The notes under the pieces: generated by a model
The model's input: the letters and a program-made list of their open reading frames with translations, nothing else
The model's database searches: none
What the model was told of the DNA's origin: nothing
Position numbers and translations under genes: made by a program
Source: Gnetum montanum
Taxonomy: Eukaryota > Streptophyta > Gnetopsida > Gnetales > Gnetaceae
NCBI GenBank assembly: GCA_015680685.1
Contig: MNCI01004512.1
Span: forward strand, 111,375-175,374
Length of the DNA: 64,000 nucleotides
Direction of reading: 5' to 3'
Shown: positions 9,890-20,799 of the stretch, piece after piece
How the letters are laid out: each line of letters starts with the position of its first letter
Position numbering within the stretch: position 1 is the stretch's first letter

Positions 9890-11077
9890 GAGAACACGTA
9901 AGCTTAGTACAATACAAATGAATGTGACATATGCACCACGAAAGAATGTGATGAGTGTGCGGAGTTCTAGCTTGTTTTTTGGCTGTAGGGGTGCTTTGAT
10001 CTAGTGCTTGTGTCCTAACCAGATGTGGTTTTGAAAGAATTTTAGGCTTAGGCTCCGCTGGGAGGCTCATGGTTTTCACCACTCGTTCGGGCGTTTTAGC
10101 TCTAAATACTGTGTTGATTGCCACTCGTCCAGGAGTTTTGGCTCTAGGTGTTGGGTTTGTTGCCATGTGTGTTGCATCAAGAGGCTCCTCTTTCAAGACC
10201 TGTCATGTCTATGTTTTAGTTAGCTTGAAAGGGAGTGTTGTTGCCATGTATAATGACTTGTCCACATTCATATGGAAGGTGGATTTCTTGATGTATCGGT
10301 GAGGAAACAGCTTGTTGTTGTGCTAGCCAAGGTCTGCCAAGAATCATGTTGAAACTGGGCATATCTTCTATGATAGTGAACTCCATGCTGGTGGAGAATT
10401 TTTCACCTGCCATGAAGGCTAGGTTAATTATGCCCTTGACTATGACACGTGATCCATTGAAGGATTTTAGACATGTGATTTTTGTTGGCATGATCTCATC
10501 TGCCATGCCTAGTTTATCGATGAAAGAGTATAGAACTATGTTTGTTGCCGCACCATCATCAACGTGTACTCTATGAATGGTACATTGCCCAACACATATG
10601 CTAATTGACAATGGCATTGTTGTGACCTCCCCTTGTTCAGGGTTGACTTTAATTGCATCATCATGGAAGGCTAAGGTGTTTCAACCCGATTCTTGTGGTG
10701 TGTGTTGTGAAATCGTTGCATGGATGGACTCGATGTTAGTAGAGATGTCCTCTATAATAGGAATGAATACTAATGTTTGCTCTAAGGCTTCACAATGGGC
10801 CGATGATGTCATGACCAGGTTGGACAAGCTCATGGTTGTGTTCATTTGTTTGAATGTTTGTTTCACCTGGGCCAGTGTAGCTACAAAGTCTGTGTTGTTT
10901 GCTGTTGTGTTGGTTGCCTCTGTATGGGTCAAGGGCTTAGGCTTGGTTTGTTTGGGATTAGGAGCAGGGCCCTCAGCATTTGGTTTCTATGTACTAGGTG
11001 TGGCCTTTGCTTCAGCTATGGGTGTTGTTCATTGTTTGTTTGTCCTCTTTTGTTGCCATTTGGTTTGCTTACCCGTG
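9890..11077 (-). pseudogene. E1 protease domain and gag-protease linker
   Basis: Minus-strand remnant of an aspartic protease, which cleaves the gag-pol polyprotein. Two open pieces carry it. The piece at 10216-10617 has the active-site loop HVDDGAATNIV and the flap/second half with MILGRPWL, as in plant gypsy proteases. The usual DSG/DTG is DDG here, and the E2 homologue reads HVDNGSATN, so the family uses an Asp-x-Gly variant. The 10681-10932 piece is linker with LVMTSSAHCEAL, which E2 matches (LIMTSATHCEAL, 38312-38560). The coding strand is cut by the solo LTR at 11078 and resumes at 12944. Confidence 0.7.
11073..11077. repeat. Target-site duplication of the solo LTR (CCGTG / CTGTG)
   Basis: CCGTG before the solo LTR faces CTGTG at 12939-12943. 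The single difference is a C-to-T change at a CpG, as expected from methylcytosine decay. Confidence 0.75.
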
Positions 11078-11153
11078 TGTACCGCCTAAAATCGTCGATC
11101 CCCGGCTGGAAGGAAACAGAGACCATGGGATCATAGGGCATGCATAGAAGATC

Positions 11154-11221
11154 CTACCTTCACCTGAGGGTGAGCTAGAATGCACGAAGGTAGAGTACCT
11201 TGGGTGGTCCGCACGCGGATC
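11154..11221 (-). promoter_or_regulatory. Conserved U5 hairpin pair in the solo LTR
   Basis: CTACCTTC (11154-11161 region) pairs with GAAGGTAG (11186-11193) around a CACCTGAGGGTG inner hairpin. It is followed by GGTCCGCACGCGGATC (11206-11221), a seven-pair stem with one G-U pair where E1 has A-U. Confidence 0.65.
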
Positions 11222-11640
11222 AGACAAGGATTTACCTGCACATATGCCGAAGTGCTATACGTTGGGTTATGCGTAAACGGTGTAAACAGGCATAAACGAG
11301 AGCGTAAACAACATGACAGATGTGAACAGGGCGTAAATGTAAATGAGTGTAAATAGAAAAACGTGCAATAAATTAGTGTAAACTGTAAACAATGGTATTA
11401 CAGAGTCAAAGTACAGTGCACCGGTCTAACGCAGTTGTGATGGAACATAAGGCAGACGAAAAGCCCCGGTGGATGCAAGGATGACTCGGTTGGTTCACGC
11501 GATAGGCGGAGCGTAGATACTGTGTACACAGTGTACAGAGATTTCTAGCGTAAGAGGGTTTTAGCTCTGGTGCGCAGCGTAAATGTCTCTGGTATGCTTT
11601 GGGATGTTTGCCGACCGACCTGGATGAAGTGGAAAAGTGG

Positions 11641-11652
11641 GGTTTTTATACA
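11641..11652 (-). promoter_or_regulatory. TATA box of the solo LTR
   Basis: The minus strand reads TGTATAAAAACC, upstream in the LTR sense of the conserved ACCGGTGCACTG block and matching TATA positions in E1 and E4. Confidence 0.55.
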
Positions 11653-11929
11653 GGGTTTTAATAGTAGACTCGGGTTGGGAGACATGTGGCATGTCGACTG
11701 GGTGCAAGATATGTTACAACTGGACAGCGTATAGCACGCTAGCGTACAGGATGCCAACGTAAGCGTATAGCATGCCAGCGTAAGCCAAAAATGTATCCAG
11801 CGTATACACATAAAAATGCTTTATTTTAAGGTCAAAAATTGATTTTTGGGTGCCTGAGAGCTACTAGGAACCCTGGGGAAGGTCCTGGGGGGTCCAGACA
11901 CTCAGTTCTGGCATGTTCTGACTCATTTC

Positions 11930-12720
11930 TGGGGCTCGAAAGTCTCACTACGCTAGCTGCACCCTGGGCGTATACACCGGGCGTACAGGAATGAGAGACC
12001 ATCATTTGGAGCCCAAAATTCAATTTTCAAGAGCCTGAGACCTACTGGGTACCCTGGGGAAGGACCTAGGGGGTCCGAACGCTTAGTTATGGCATGTTCT
12101 GACTCATCTCTGGGGCCCGAAAGTCTCACTACATTGGCTGCACCCTAGGCGTATACACCAGGCGTACAGGAATGAAAGACCATTATTTGGAGCCCAAAAT
12201 TCAATTTTCAAGTGCCTGAGACCTATTGGGGACCCTAGGGAAGGTCTTGGGGGGTCTAGACGCTTAGTTCTGGCATGTTTTGACTCATTTTTGGGGCCCA
12301 AAAATCTCTCTACGCTGGCTGCACCCTGGGCGTATAAGCCGGGCGTACAGGAATGAAAGGCCATCATTTGGTGCCCAAAAATTGATTTTTAAGTGCCTAA
12401 GAGCTACTAGGGACCCTGGGAAAGGTCTTGGAGGGTCCAAAAGCTTAGTTCTGGCATGTTCTGACTCATTTTGGGGCCCAAAAGTCTCTCTACGTTGGCT
12501 GCACCCTGGGCGTATACGCCAGGCGTACAGTAATGAAAGACCATCATTTGGAGCCCAAAATTCAATTTTCAAGTGCCTGAGAGCTACTAGGAATCCTAGG
12601 GAAGGTCTTGGGGGGTCTATATGCTCCACTTTAGCATGTTTTGATGAGTTTTTAAGCCCCGAAAGTTGCTATACGCTGGGCCTTACGCTGGGCATGTGTA
12701 GGCCAGCGTACAAGATGCAT
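11930..12720. repeat. 180-bp tandem array with GTATAC core (solo LTR)
   Basis: Four to five units spaced very close to 180 bp (cores near 11950, 12130, 12312, 12492, with a partial one near 12680). Each holds 'tggctgcaccctgggcgtat' followed by 'ggcgtacag', then 'aatgaaagaccatcattt' and 'ggcatgtt'. The layout is analogous to the E1 LTR array but the core sequence differs. Confidence 0.8.
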
Positions 12721-12938
12721 ACTTAGTGAAAACCAAGTATTTTGAGCTCAAGATTTGCCAAGTTTGATGCCAGATGTCATCGTAGTCTTTCGTGGGTCCC
12801 AAGGAACTTTTACTTGCTTGCTTTGACTTCATTTGATGCTATTTTTGAGGCTTTCAAGCTTGGTCATGATGAGGACCAACATGACTTAGCTTAATTTCTG
12901 TCTACAAGTGTTAGCCAAAATTTTTTTGTGGTGTTTCA

Positions 12939-15155
12939 CTGTGTTGCTAGTAGTGTTGACTCTTGAGGGAGAAGAGGTTGAGACATTGCCTATGGTTGGG
13001 CTTTGGGTAGGTGAGGGGCCATCGTGTGGTGGCACCTTTATGATAAATGGTAGTTTAGGAGGTGTCGTTGTTGTTTGACTAGCTTGTTGTGGCACCTTGA
13101 TGACGAAAGGTTTCTTTACGGTTGTGGTCGGTGCATCATGCTAGTTTAATGTCTTAGTGGATGATTGTGGTAGTACTTTGACCATGAAAGGTTTTGCAGG
13201 TGCTCGAGGTGGCACTTGGATAACAATGGGAGGCCTCTTGCTCATGGAGGTGGAGGGGATTGTTGCCTTGCTGGGAGGAATACAAATCACGAAAGGTTTC
13301 TACACAGGTTTAAGCTTACAATCTATGCCAATGGAGTTTATCACATAGGAGGCATCATCTGTGCTGGGTTAATTCAGGGTGTTGATGTTCAGTTGGCCCT
13401 GTTCTATCATTTCTTGTAAATCATCCTGTAATGCATGGTAGGTGTCGATGTTGTGACCGGACATCTAGTGGTAGTGACAGAATTGGTCTAACTTGAAATG
13501 TCGTGGGACCGTGGGCTCATTTGGTGCTGCTAAGGTGGGGTTCCTTAGTAACTTGTAGTACCTGTCATGTCTTCGGCAGGCATTCTCCACCACTTGTTTG
13601 TATTGGATTTTCCCGATTTTGAGGAGTTTCTCTAGTATTTCAGAGGGTCGCGTGGGTAGCAACGTATACTTAGAGCGATCCTTGCACTGAAAGTTGGGCC
13701 TTGGGGTGGCCCCTGTTGTTGCAGACGGGTTGGTACTAGTGTTTGTGATTTTTGTGCTTGTGGCTACAGTTGGTGTTGTTGTCCGTTGCTTGGCAATGTG
13801 TTGGTTCTTGTAAGCCACATAGGCAGGATCATCGCGGGTTTGTGTAGCTTGTTCTATGTTCTTGATCTGTGTGAACGCTTGGCTCAACATTTGAACACTT
13901 AGGTAGTACAGCATTGACTTAACAAAGTCATTCACGGCTCCCTTCAGAATCATAAGCAAATACATTTCAGGGATGGGCTCATGAATTTCGTTAAGGGCTG
14001 CACTCCATCATTGAATGAACTTCTGCATAGGCTCTAGTGGCGCTTGCTTCACCTGTATCAGAGTGTCTACTGTTGCTTCAGGCTTCAAGTTGTACTTAAA
14101 CCTAGTAAGGAACTAGTGTAAGAGATCCTCCAAAGAGGATATGGAGTTACGAGGAAAGGCTCAGTACCAGTCTAAGGCTACACTCATTAAGGACATAGCG
14201 AATACATGTAAAATTGTGTGGGGCCAAGCTTGAAGCAATAGAGTTTTTGATCGAAACGTGACTAAGTGAGAATTTGAATCTCCCTTCCCGTTGTACTTGG
14301 TTAACTGGGGCAGTGTTATTCCCTTGGGTAAAGCTAACGGTGGCACTGAAGAGTTAATTGGATCATCATGGTAGAAGTCCAATGCTTTAACTGGTTTGAT
14401 GTTGGTGGTTTTGAGGTGCTTTACCTCATCAGCTAATGCATATATTCATTTTTTTGTTTCTGTTCACTCTTGAGCGGTAGGAAAATTAGTTGGTTGGAGA
14501 GATTGTTGGGTTCTCATTTGTTGCTATGGAGCAATGTTCAGAGTTTTGGTTGCAAGGTGTGGCACGTTGAAGTGAGTGGGTAGTTGAACAAGGGGTATGG
14601 TTCCTTACCTAGCCACAAACTATGAAGTGACACCCTGAATGTGTGGGGCTGATGTAATGAAAGTGGCCCCATGTGTTTGCCCTAGCGGCATGTATTGGGT
14701 GGACGTGGATGTGGGTAATCCATGTTGGGATACTGGTGGTTGTGTGCTCATTGACGCATGATGATGAATTGTCTATCCCACGTGTGAGTGGAACGATGGG
14801 TTAACATGGGCATGGGGACTGAGGGTGTGGTATGAATCCTCTATTTCAGATTGTGCCTCGAAGTCATCTACATCATGTTGGTTTTGGGGCTCCTCAGTAG
14901 ATCATCGTTTGTTTTGCCTCCTTGCCAGAAGGAGCTAAGAGATGAGTTGGTGGTGAGGCCCAGAAAGGGGGATGATGTCATATACAGAAGGGATGAATTC
15001 ATGAACTTCCATGTATATGCACTCAAAGTTTTGTTTCGCTTCCTTCTCTGTGTGGTCGATGGGAAGTTTGGCCTGAATCTTCACACAGATGTAGTTATAC
15101 TATTCTTGTATGAGGATTATGTGGGCATGTGTGTTGGAAATCTAGGAAGACTCCA
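12939..15155 (-). pseudogene. E1 gag remnant
   Basis: Minus-strand capsid/nucleocapsid gene, broken by stops and frameshifts. N-terminus (about 15155-14900): a block readable as YICVKIQAKL then HEFIPSVYDIIPL, nearly the same as the E4 start (YTFICIKIQAGL, HEFIPSPYDIIPL). Core (14161-14382): PKGITLPQLTKYNGKGD, then a HLVTFRSKTLLL-like helix and VALDWY, the standard gypsy gag core. C-terminal part (13465-13965): a KLDQFCHYH...GH zinc knuckle of the C-x2-H-x4-H type, its last ligand Tyr instead of Cys. A Pro/Thr-rich linker (12944-13095) follows and would lead into the protease if the solo LTR were absent. Confidence 0.75.
13137..13165 (-). repeat. Isolated hairpin unit in the E1 gag-pro linker
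   Basis: CTAGTTTA followed by a GTC/GAT-type stem around the loop TTAGTG, the same lead and loop as the spacer hairpins at 9222-9888. It shows the unit can occur away from the array. Confidence 0.45.
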
Positions 15156-15169
15156 TGATGATGTGTGAT

Positions 15170-15720
15170 TGGGCAGCGTACGGACAAGGCAACTAGGCAA
15201 CAAGTGTAGCGTGTAGTCCGAGTTGAGGGTGTAGCATGTGAAATGTGCAGCATGTGCAACGTGACTAAACTATAGCATGTGAACATTGGAAATTTGTCTA
15301 GGTGTCCAACGTGCGAACACTAAAAATTTGTCTAAGTGTCCAGTGTGTAAACATTGAAAAAATTTTCTAAGTGTCCAATGTATATAGCGTAAACGAGAGA
15401 AAAATTTTCTAAGTGTTGTCCGCGTATACAATGTAAATGGGAGAAAAATTTTCTAAGTGTCCAGTGTATACAACGTAATTGGGAGAAAAATTTTCTAAGT
15501 GTTGTCGGTGTATATAGTGTAAACAACAAGAAAATTTTCTAAGTGTTGTTAGCGTATATAGCGTAAACAGCAAGAAAATTTTCTAAGTGTTGTTAGCGTA
15601 TACAGTGTAAATGGGAGAAAATTTTTCTAAGTGTTGGAACAACGTATACAGCGTAAATAGGCAAAAATTTGGCTAAGTGTTGGAACAGCGTATAGGTGAC
15701 AGCGTATGAGCAGGGGTCAC
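15170..15720 (-). repeat. E1 leader tandem repeats, 40-50 bp units
   Basis: About ten units of variable length (roughly 40-50 bp), each with 'aaaattttctaagtgt' followed by a 'gcgtatacagcgtaaac'-like phrase. The second half resembles the LTR palindrome core. They lie between the E1 primer site and gag, where E4 also has tandem repeats of a different sequence. Confidence 0.75.
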
Positions 15721-15889
15721 AGCGTACACCAACTATGTATAGCATATACAGATGATAAACAGGATGTAATGCTAGTGTAAACGCCAACAGGGGAGGTGAA
15801 CTACATCGTATACCATAAAAATTGAAATTTTGGCCAAAACAAAACAGTAAAGATGTAGCGTATACAGGTGAACAACGTATGAACGTTGG

Positions 15890-16140
15890 ATGTGGCATAG
15901 ATATGAGAGAGAAAAATGTAGATTTGCAATGTTTGAGTGTAGATCTACAATCACAAGGTGTAGATTTGCAGTCCTAGGGTGCAGATCTACAGTCACAGAG
16001 GGCAGATCTGAGAGAGCAAAACATAGATCTACAATGTTTGAGTGCATATCTACAGTCGCAAAGAGCAGATTTGTAGTCACAGGGTGTAGATCTGTAGCAA
16101 TGGGGCATAGATCTGGGATGCAGAGAAGCAGATCTGAGTA
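15890..16140 (-). repeat. E1 leader repeats around AGATCTAC
   Basis: Roughly a dozen short units (about 18-24 bp) of the form 'gtagatctacaatcacag' or 'gcagatctgagagagcaa', next to the primer-binding site. The apparent open frames on both strands come from the repetition. Confidence 0.7.
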
Positions 16141-16156
16141 GATCTAAGTGAAAGCA

Positions 16157-16175
16157 GGCCCTCCTTCTAGCGCCA
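16157..16175 (-). promoter_or_regulatory. E1 primer-binding site (tRNA-Asn type)
   Basis: The minus strand reads TGGCGCTAGAAGGAGGGCC, five bases (GAAAA) from the 5' LTR end at 16181. It is the best-preserved copy of the family's primer site and fits the tRNA-Asn 3' end without visible mismatch (tRNA sequence from memory). Confidence 0.8.
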
Positions 16176-16180
16176 TTTTC

Positions 16181-18338
16181 TGTACCGTCCGAAATCGTCG
16201 GTGAGAGGCTAGAATGAACAGACACCAAAAGATCTACGGACGAAATAGTAAGACCCTTCCTTCACTTGAGGGAAAGCTAGAATGGACGAAGGAAGAGTGC
16301 CTTGAATAGTCCGCACACGAATCAAACGAGGACTTCCCCAACGTACACACTTCGCAATGCGTTGGGTTATACGTAAACGATGCACATTAAACGTAAACCG
16401 TAACATAAACAGGCATAATAATGTAAACTATAAAAACAAAGAAAATTGCAGTAAATTTGGGAAAAATGTAAATTTTTTTGTATTGAAAAATGATTACAGT
16501 GTGCATCGGTCAGAACACAGTTGTGGATTGATCGCAAGGCGAATGTTTAGCTCCGGTGGGTGATGATGGGTGATGGAAGATGCAGGTTTTGGGTTGCAGG
16601 GAAATGCAGTGTCCAAGTCTGATGCCCAGCATATAGAGGTTGATGCCCAGATCTGTTGATTGTCCCAAATTCAATTTTTGTATCTGTTTGTAAAAATTTC
16701 CAACCTCGATCTAGTGAAAAATTAGGGTTTTTATGAGATCTTGGGCATTAGATTCGGATCTGGAAGGAGATGAGTGGCTATGAGGTGAGAAAAATTTGGA
16801 TCAGAGACAGGTGGTGCGTTGACTGAGTGTAGGATACATTACAACTATACAGTGTGTAGTGTACACGTTGGAATATGAACGCCGAGTGTATAGGCTTGGA
16901 ATGCTCAAAAAACTTAAACTTTACAAACTAATTTGTATGTTACAACAAGAATGATGTCTCTAGCTTTTGGATCCATGCTCTGGCCTACTATTTTTAGCCT
17001 CAGTGTGTCTTGAAATGCTCTGGTGTGTGTTGGAATCCATGTACAGTGTTCAACATATTGGATTGGGTATCTAGTGTGTGTATGTTGGCGTATACGCTCT
17101 ATACGCTCCATATGTTGGGCGTATACGCTCTATACGCTCCATACTTTGGCTAGCGTATGGACCATAAATGATGAATTTTGGGCCAAAATTTGACCTCCAA
17201 AGCCAATTTTGACTAGAGATTTGCATGGCTCATGTCTTGAGGGTGCTTTATATCAAATTTGCGCTAATTTTCCCATGATTTGGTGTTGTTTTGGAGGAAT
17301 TTGTGGGGTTGACACTAGGCTATACGCTGGCCAGCGTCAACCTCAACGTACACCTCATGAACTGCCATGTTGGATGCCTAAATCTATATGTTGGTGCTTG
17401 TCCCTTGATGCTTGAGTGCTTCTAATCCTCTAGCATGTCCGAATGTTGATTTTGACTTCATTTTGATGTAGTTTTGGGCCTATTTTTGTGGTATACGCTA
17501 AGCTGTACGCTGGCCAGCGTATACCAAATTTTGCTCAATGTAAACAGGTGAAAATGGCTCGTTGGAAGCCCAAAAATGAAGTTTTTGAAGCTTGTCACCT
17601 TGTAGGATTGTTGCCCATGTCCTGAGGATTAATTTCATGCTAAAAATTTGCCCGAAAGTGCCTCATTTTCCCTATTCTTGGTGGTATACGCTGGGCTATA
17701 TGCTGGCCAACGTATACAAGACTGTCCCCAGCATATACACTTGAAAATGCATCATTTCAAGATCAAAACTTGATTTTCAGGTGCTTGTGATGATGCCCAT
17801 CAGTTTCCCTACCTCCATGAGTCAATTTCAGGTGAAAATATTGCTCTTTGATGCCTGTTTTGGGCCATTTTTGGTGGTATACACCGGGCTATACGCTGGC
17901 CAACGTATACCAAGGTGTGCCCAGTGTATACACTTGAAAATGCATCATTTAGGGCCCAAAATTTAATTTTCAGAATGCTGAGAGCTATTGAAGACCTTGG
18001 GGAAGGTCTTGGGGGGTCTAGATGTTCAATTCTGGCATATTTTGGCTCATTTTTAGGGCACAAAAGTTGCCATACGCTGCCCTGTATGCTGGCCAGAGTA
18101 TAGCCCAGCGTGCAGATCGTATACTTGGTCAAAACCAAGTATTTTTAACCCAAAGCATGAAATTATTGATGCTGGATGCTGATGTAGTCACTTGTGGGTC
18201 CCAGAGAACTCTTTCTTGTTCAATTATGCTCTGTTTGATGCTATTTTTGAGGCTTTCAAGCTTAGTCATGTTGGGGACCAACATGACTTAGCCCAATTTC
18301 TATCTACAAGTGTTAGCCAAAATTTTTGTGGTGTTTCA
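16181..18338 (-). repeat. E1 5' LTR
   Basis: A 2158-bp partner of 5924-8079. A minus-strand TATA-like CATAAAAACCC lies at 16725-16735, the CAGTGTGCATCGGT block near 16497, the U5 hairpins at 16253-16323 (second stem now AGTCCGCACACGAATC, partly decayed) and the palindrome array at 17085-18125. It ends at the right CCTAT duplication. Confidence 0.9.
17085..18125. repeat. ~190-bp palindrome array (E1 5' LTR)
   Basis: Second copy of the array at 6830-7875, with cores such as 'tacgctggccagcgtatacc' near 17509-17525 and variants near 17320, 17700, 17890 and 18085. Several cores are decayed differently in the two LTRs, so the array predates insertion. Confidence 0.75.
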
Positions 18339-18430
18339 CCTATTTTTAGCTCATGAGTGGTTCCTAAGACAAAAAGGAAGATTTCAAAAAGCCAACAAAT
18401 ACATTTAAACATAAGGATGAAACATGCTTA

Positions 18431-18755
18431 GTCATCTTTAGCTCACTAGGAACTCGTAGAGGCTATTTGGGGGTATTTATGCATTGTTGGTACAAGAGAC
18501 TAGTAGCCATCTAAAATGAGTTATTCAAGTTATTTATTTTGACTAGATTGTTATCTTTCCACAATAGCTTAATTGGTGCTAGAAGGAGAGCTTCTTGTTG
18601 TTGATACATATTAAACCTTATTTGATTTTAATAGATTGAAGTAGGTTATAAATAAACTAGATTAGCTATTTTTAGCTCATGAGTGGTTCCTAACATAAAC
18701 AGGAAGATTTCAAAAGTTCAACAAATACATTTAAACTTAAGGATGAAACTACATC
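18431..18755. repeat. Tandem duplication unit 2 (E6 leader)
   Basis: Uninterrupted copy of the 326-bp unit split by E1. It contains a second primer-binding-site copy (18574-18591) and the intact equivalent of the E1 target. The short GC-poor stretch onward to 18780 shows no gene. Confidence 0.8.
18574..18591 (+). promoter_or_regulatory. E6 primer-binding site, copy 2
   Basis: TGGTGCTAGAAGGAGAGC, one change from the first copy. Only one of the two could have lain beside the LTR; the other was carried along by the tandem duplication. Confidence 0.65.
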
Positions 18756-18779
18756 AAAGGAGAAATTTGAAACCATAAT

Positions 18780-20026
18780 TAGAAATCTAAGTAGTGGAAT
18801 TAAAACACATCATACTAGAGTATTGCCTTTAATTAAGAGTTTTTCTTTCAAAAGAGAAGCTAAATTAAAAATAGCGATATCTAGTAGAACTCATAGTGTA
18901 CAAATAATGGCTAATCCACTTCATATTAATCCATTTCAATTACCCATACCTTTGATGTTCAATGCTTATCATGATATTCCTAAAAGAGCTTATAAGTATT
19001 TATTAGAATCGTACATTCCTAGTAAAGCTTATTTAGCATAGGAATATTTACACTTGTTTGAGAGATCTCTTGTTCATGCAAATATTCAACACCAAGATCA
19101 AGCATGTAGACTGTTCATAGATAATGTTAAAGACATGGCTTAAATTTTGAATTAAAATCTACCAAATAATAGGATTACTAGTTGGGAGGATATGCAAGCC
19201 TTATTTATAGCCTGGTTTAGTAATCAAATTGAGAAACATTAGCTATATAGTGGATTAGTTCAAATGAAATAAGGAAATAAGGAATTATTAAGAGAAGTTA
19301 ACATAAAATTTTAAAGAGTGTGTGGCCTATTCCAAAACCAATTCTGACCAAGCAACAAAGTTTTAAGAAATACTTATTTAAATGCTATAGATCCCAAAAT
19401 ATAAATTTTATTACATAGAACTCCAAATGTTAATACTTTAGTGGACCTTTATAGTAAAGCTATAGAATTAGAAAGTCAATTGAATTTAGTTTCAAACAAT
19501 ATACATCCTACTATGAAAGATCCTTAAAAAGGAATATTTCCTATCTTGAATTTAACTCAACCTAAAATGTTACCTTTAAATTTATGGTTCTATAAAATTT
19601 TGAAACAAAGAATCTAATAAAAATAAAATTTTTAAATAGATGTTAAAAAAATTTATCAAATTAGAAAATACTATGTCAAAAGTAAAAAATAAGAAAGATA
19701 GAAAATTCAAACAAGCTAAAAAATTAGACATCCAAGCTAAATTTGAAGATACTAAAGTAAAGAAATCCTTGGTTGATTCCAACCTAATAAAATTTAAAGA
19801 GGAGTTTAAGGATTTCACACACCTAGGAGTACATTACTTAGAAAGGTCATCTAGTGATGAGACATCTAACAATTCAAAATTGGGATACTCATCTAATGAT
19901 GATTTCAATAACAATGAAGAGCCTAGACACAAACTCAGGAGTGGCAAAGAAAGAATGACTACATATAGACCTCCAAATATAATACCCAAGCTTACTAGGA
20001 AATGTAAAGTTTTTGGAGAAAAATAA
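18780..20026 (+). pseudogene. E6 gag remnant
   Basis: Capsid-like region on the plus strand with few stops. The N-terminal half (18823-19038 open) has NPLHINPFQLPIPLMFNAYHD, then a HLFERSLVHANIQHQDQA-like helix, the FIDNVKDMA block and SWEDMQALFIAWF. This is the order seen in plant gypsy gag: substrate helix, then the W-F block. It continues through LVDLYSKAIELESQ. After a frame change, a Lys-rich then acidic linker is open at 19640-20026. I see no clear zinc knuckle. Several stops are TAG or TAA at likely Gln positions. Confidence 0.6.
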
Positions 20027-20199
20027 AAATCAAAGAAAAATTTCAATCCAATGAAGAAGATCATTTGTATGCTCTCCCTAGAATATTTAAAAATTTATGA
20101 TTTTATGGTGAAGGAAAACATGATATAATAGAATATCTAAAAAGGATTAAAGTCAAGATTAGCCTATATGAATTTATTCAAATGGAAGGATACTCTAAG

Positions 20200-20760
20200 A
20201 GAATGTTAGAAGAAATTAGGAAAAAGAAGAAAGTAAGTGACATTGCTACAAACTATATTTATAATAATGATAAATCTATTAGAAAAAAAGGTTGTAGTTG
20301 ATAGAGATGCTTCTTCTTTCTTATTGATTCTTAAGTTGAAAGTTACATATCTATACAATTGTTTAGTTGATTTAGGATCCACTTCAACATTGATTCCCTT
20401 GTCAATATGTGATCAACTAGGATTAAAGCTAGAACAATTAGATAGGAAAATTGTCCAAGTTGATAGGAGTAGAGTTTAGATAATAGGTCAATTACTAAAG
20501 ATATTTCTCCAATTAGCCTCAGATCTAAGGGTTAAAAGTAAAGTTACCATCCAAGTAGGTGATATCTTCGATTCGTATAGCTTATTGTTAAGTAGAAGTT
20601 GGATTCAAAAATTTTTTGGATACATATCTATAAATTATTCACATATGTGGTTTTCATGAAAAGGATAAATAAAGCAAATTTATATATATCCTAAACCATT
20701 GATGATAAAGAATGTGACTTTAGATGAAAAAATATAAGAGAATTGAATTAAGGAAAGTTG
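20200..20760 (+). pseudogene. E6 aspartic protease remnant
   Basis: Within the open frame at 20237-20479 lies CLVDLGSTSTLIPLSICDQL, matching the protease active-site region of plant gypsy elements. The catalytic triplet reads DLG where D-S/T-G is expected, so the enzyme was probably already damaged. Downstream, past a TAG, VTIQVGDIF and SLLLSRSWI fit the second half of the fold (an LLGRPWI-like motif). Confidence 0.65.
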
Positions 20761-20799
20761 AATTAGAAATCAACTCAATATGAGAAATACAAATCATGC

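Larger units (their letters stand above)
11078..12938 (-). mobile_element. Solo LTR of an E1-related family, inserted in E1
   Basis: It begins TGTACCGCCTAAAATCG and ends GGTGTTTCA, exactly like E1 LTR edges, but at 1861 bp it is shorter and has its own internal array. No primer site or polypurine tract adjoins it, and E1 coding resumes right after the target duplication, so it is a solo LTR left by LTR-LTR recombination. It retains the U5 hairpin pair (11154-11221), the CAGTGCACCGGT block near 11414 and a minus-strand TATA box (TGTATAAAAACC, 11641-11652). The 180-bp array at 11930-12720 creates long open frames on both strands, because 180 is divisible by three; those are not genes. Confidence 0.88.
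5924..18338 (-). mobile_element. E1: non-autonomous Ty3/gypsy-like element, 12.4 kb
   Basis: Complete LTR retrotransposon on the minus strand: TG...CA LTRs at both ends, a 5-bp target duplication, a primer-binding site inside the right LTR (16157-16175) and a polypurine tract inside the left LTR (8080-8096). In sense order it holds 5' LTR, repeat-rich leader, gag, protease, hairpin array, purine-rich 3' region and 3' LTR. No reverse transcriptase, RNase H or integrase segment can be read anywhere in its 8.1-kb interior, so it must have moved with enzymes supplied in trans. A solo LTR (11078-12938) later inserted between the gag linker and the protease. Relatedness to E2 and E4 is shown by the gag N-terminal block and the protease. 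Confidence 0.9.

Noticed and set aside
12280-12726. 148-codon and 114-codon open frames on opposite strands in the solo LTR
   Set aside because: Both arise from a 180-bp tandem unit whose length is a multiple of three; the frames repeat themselves and have no domain.
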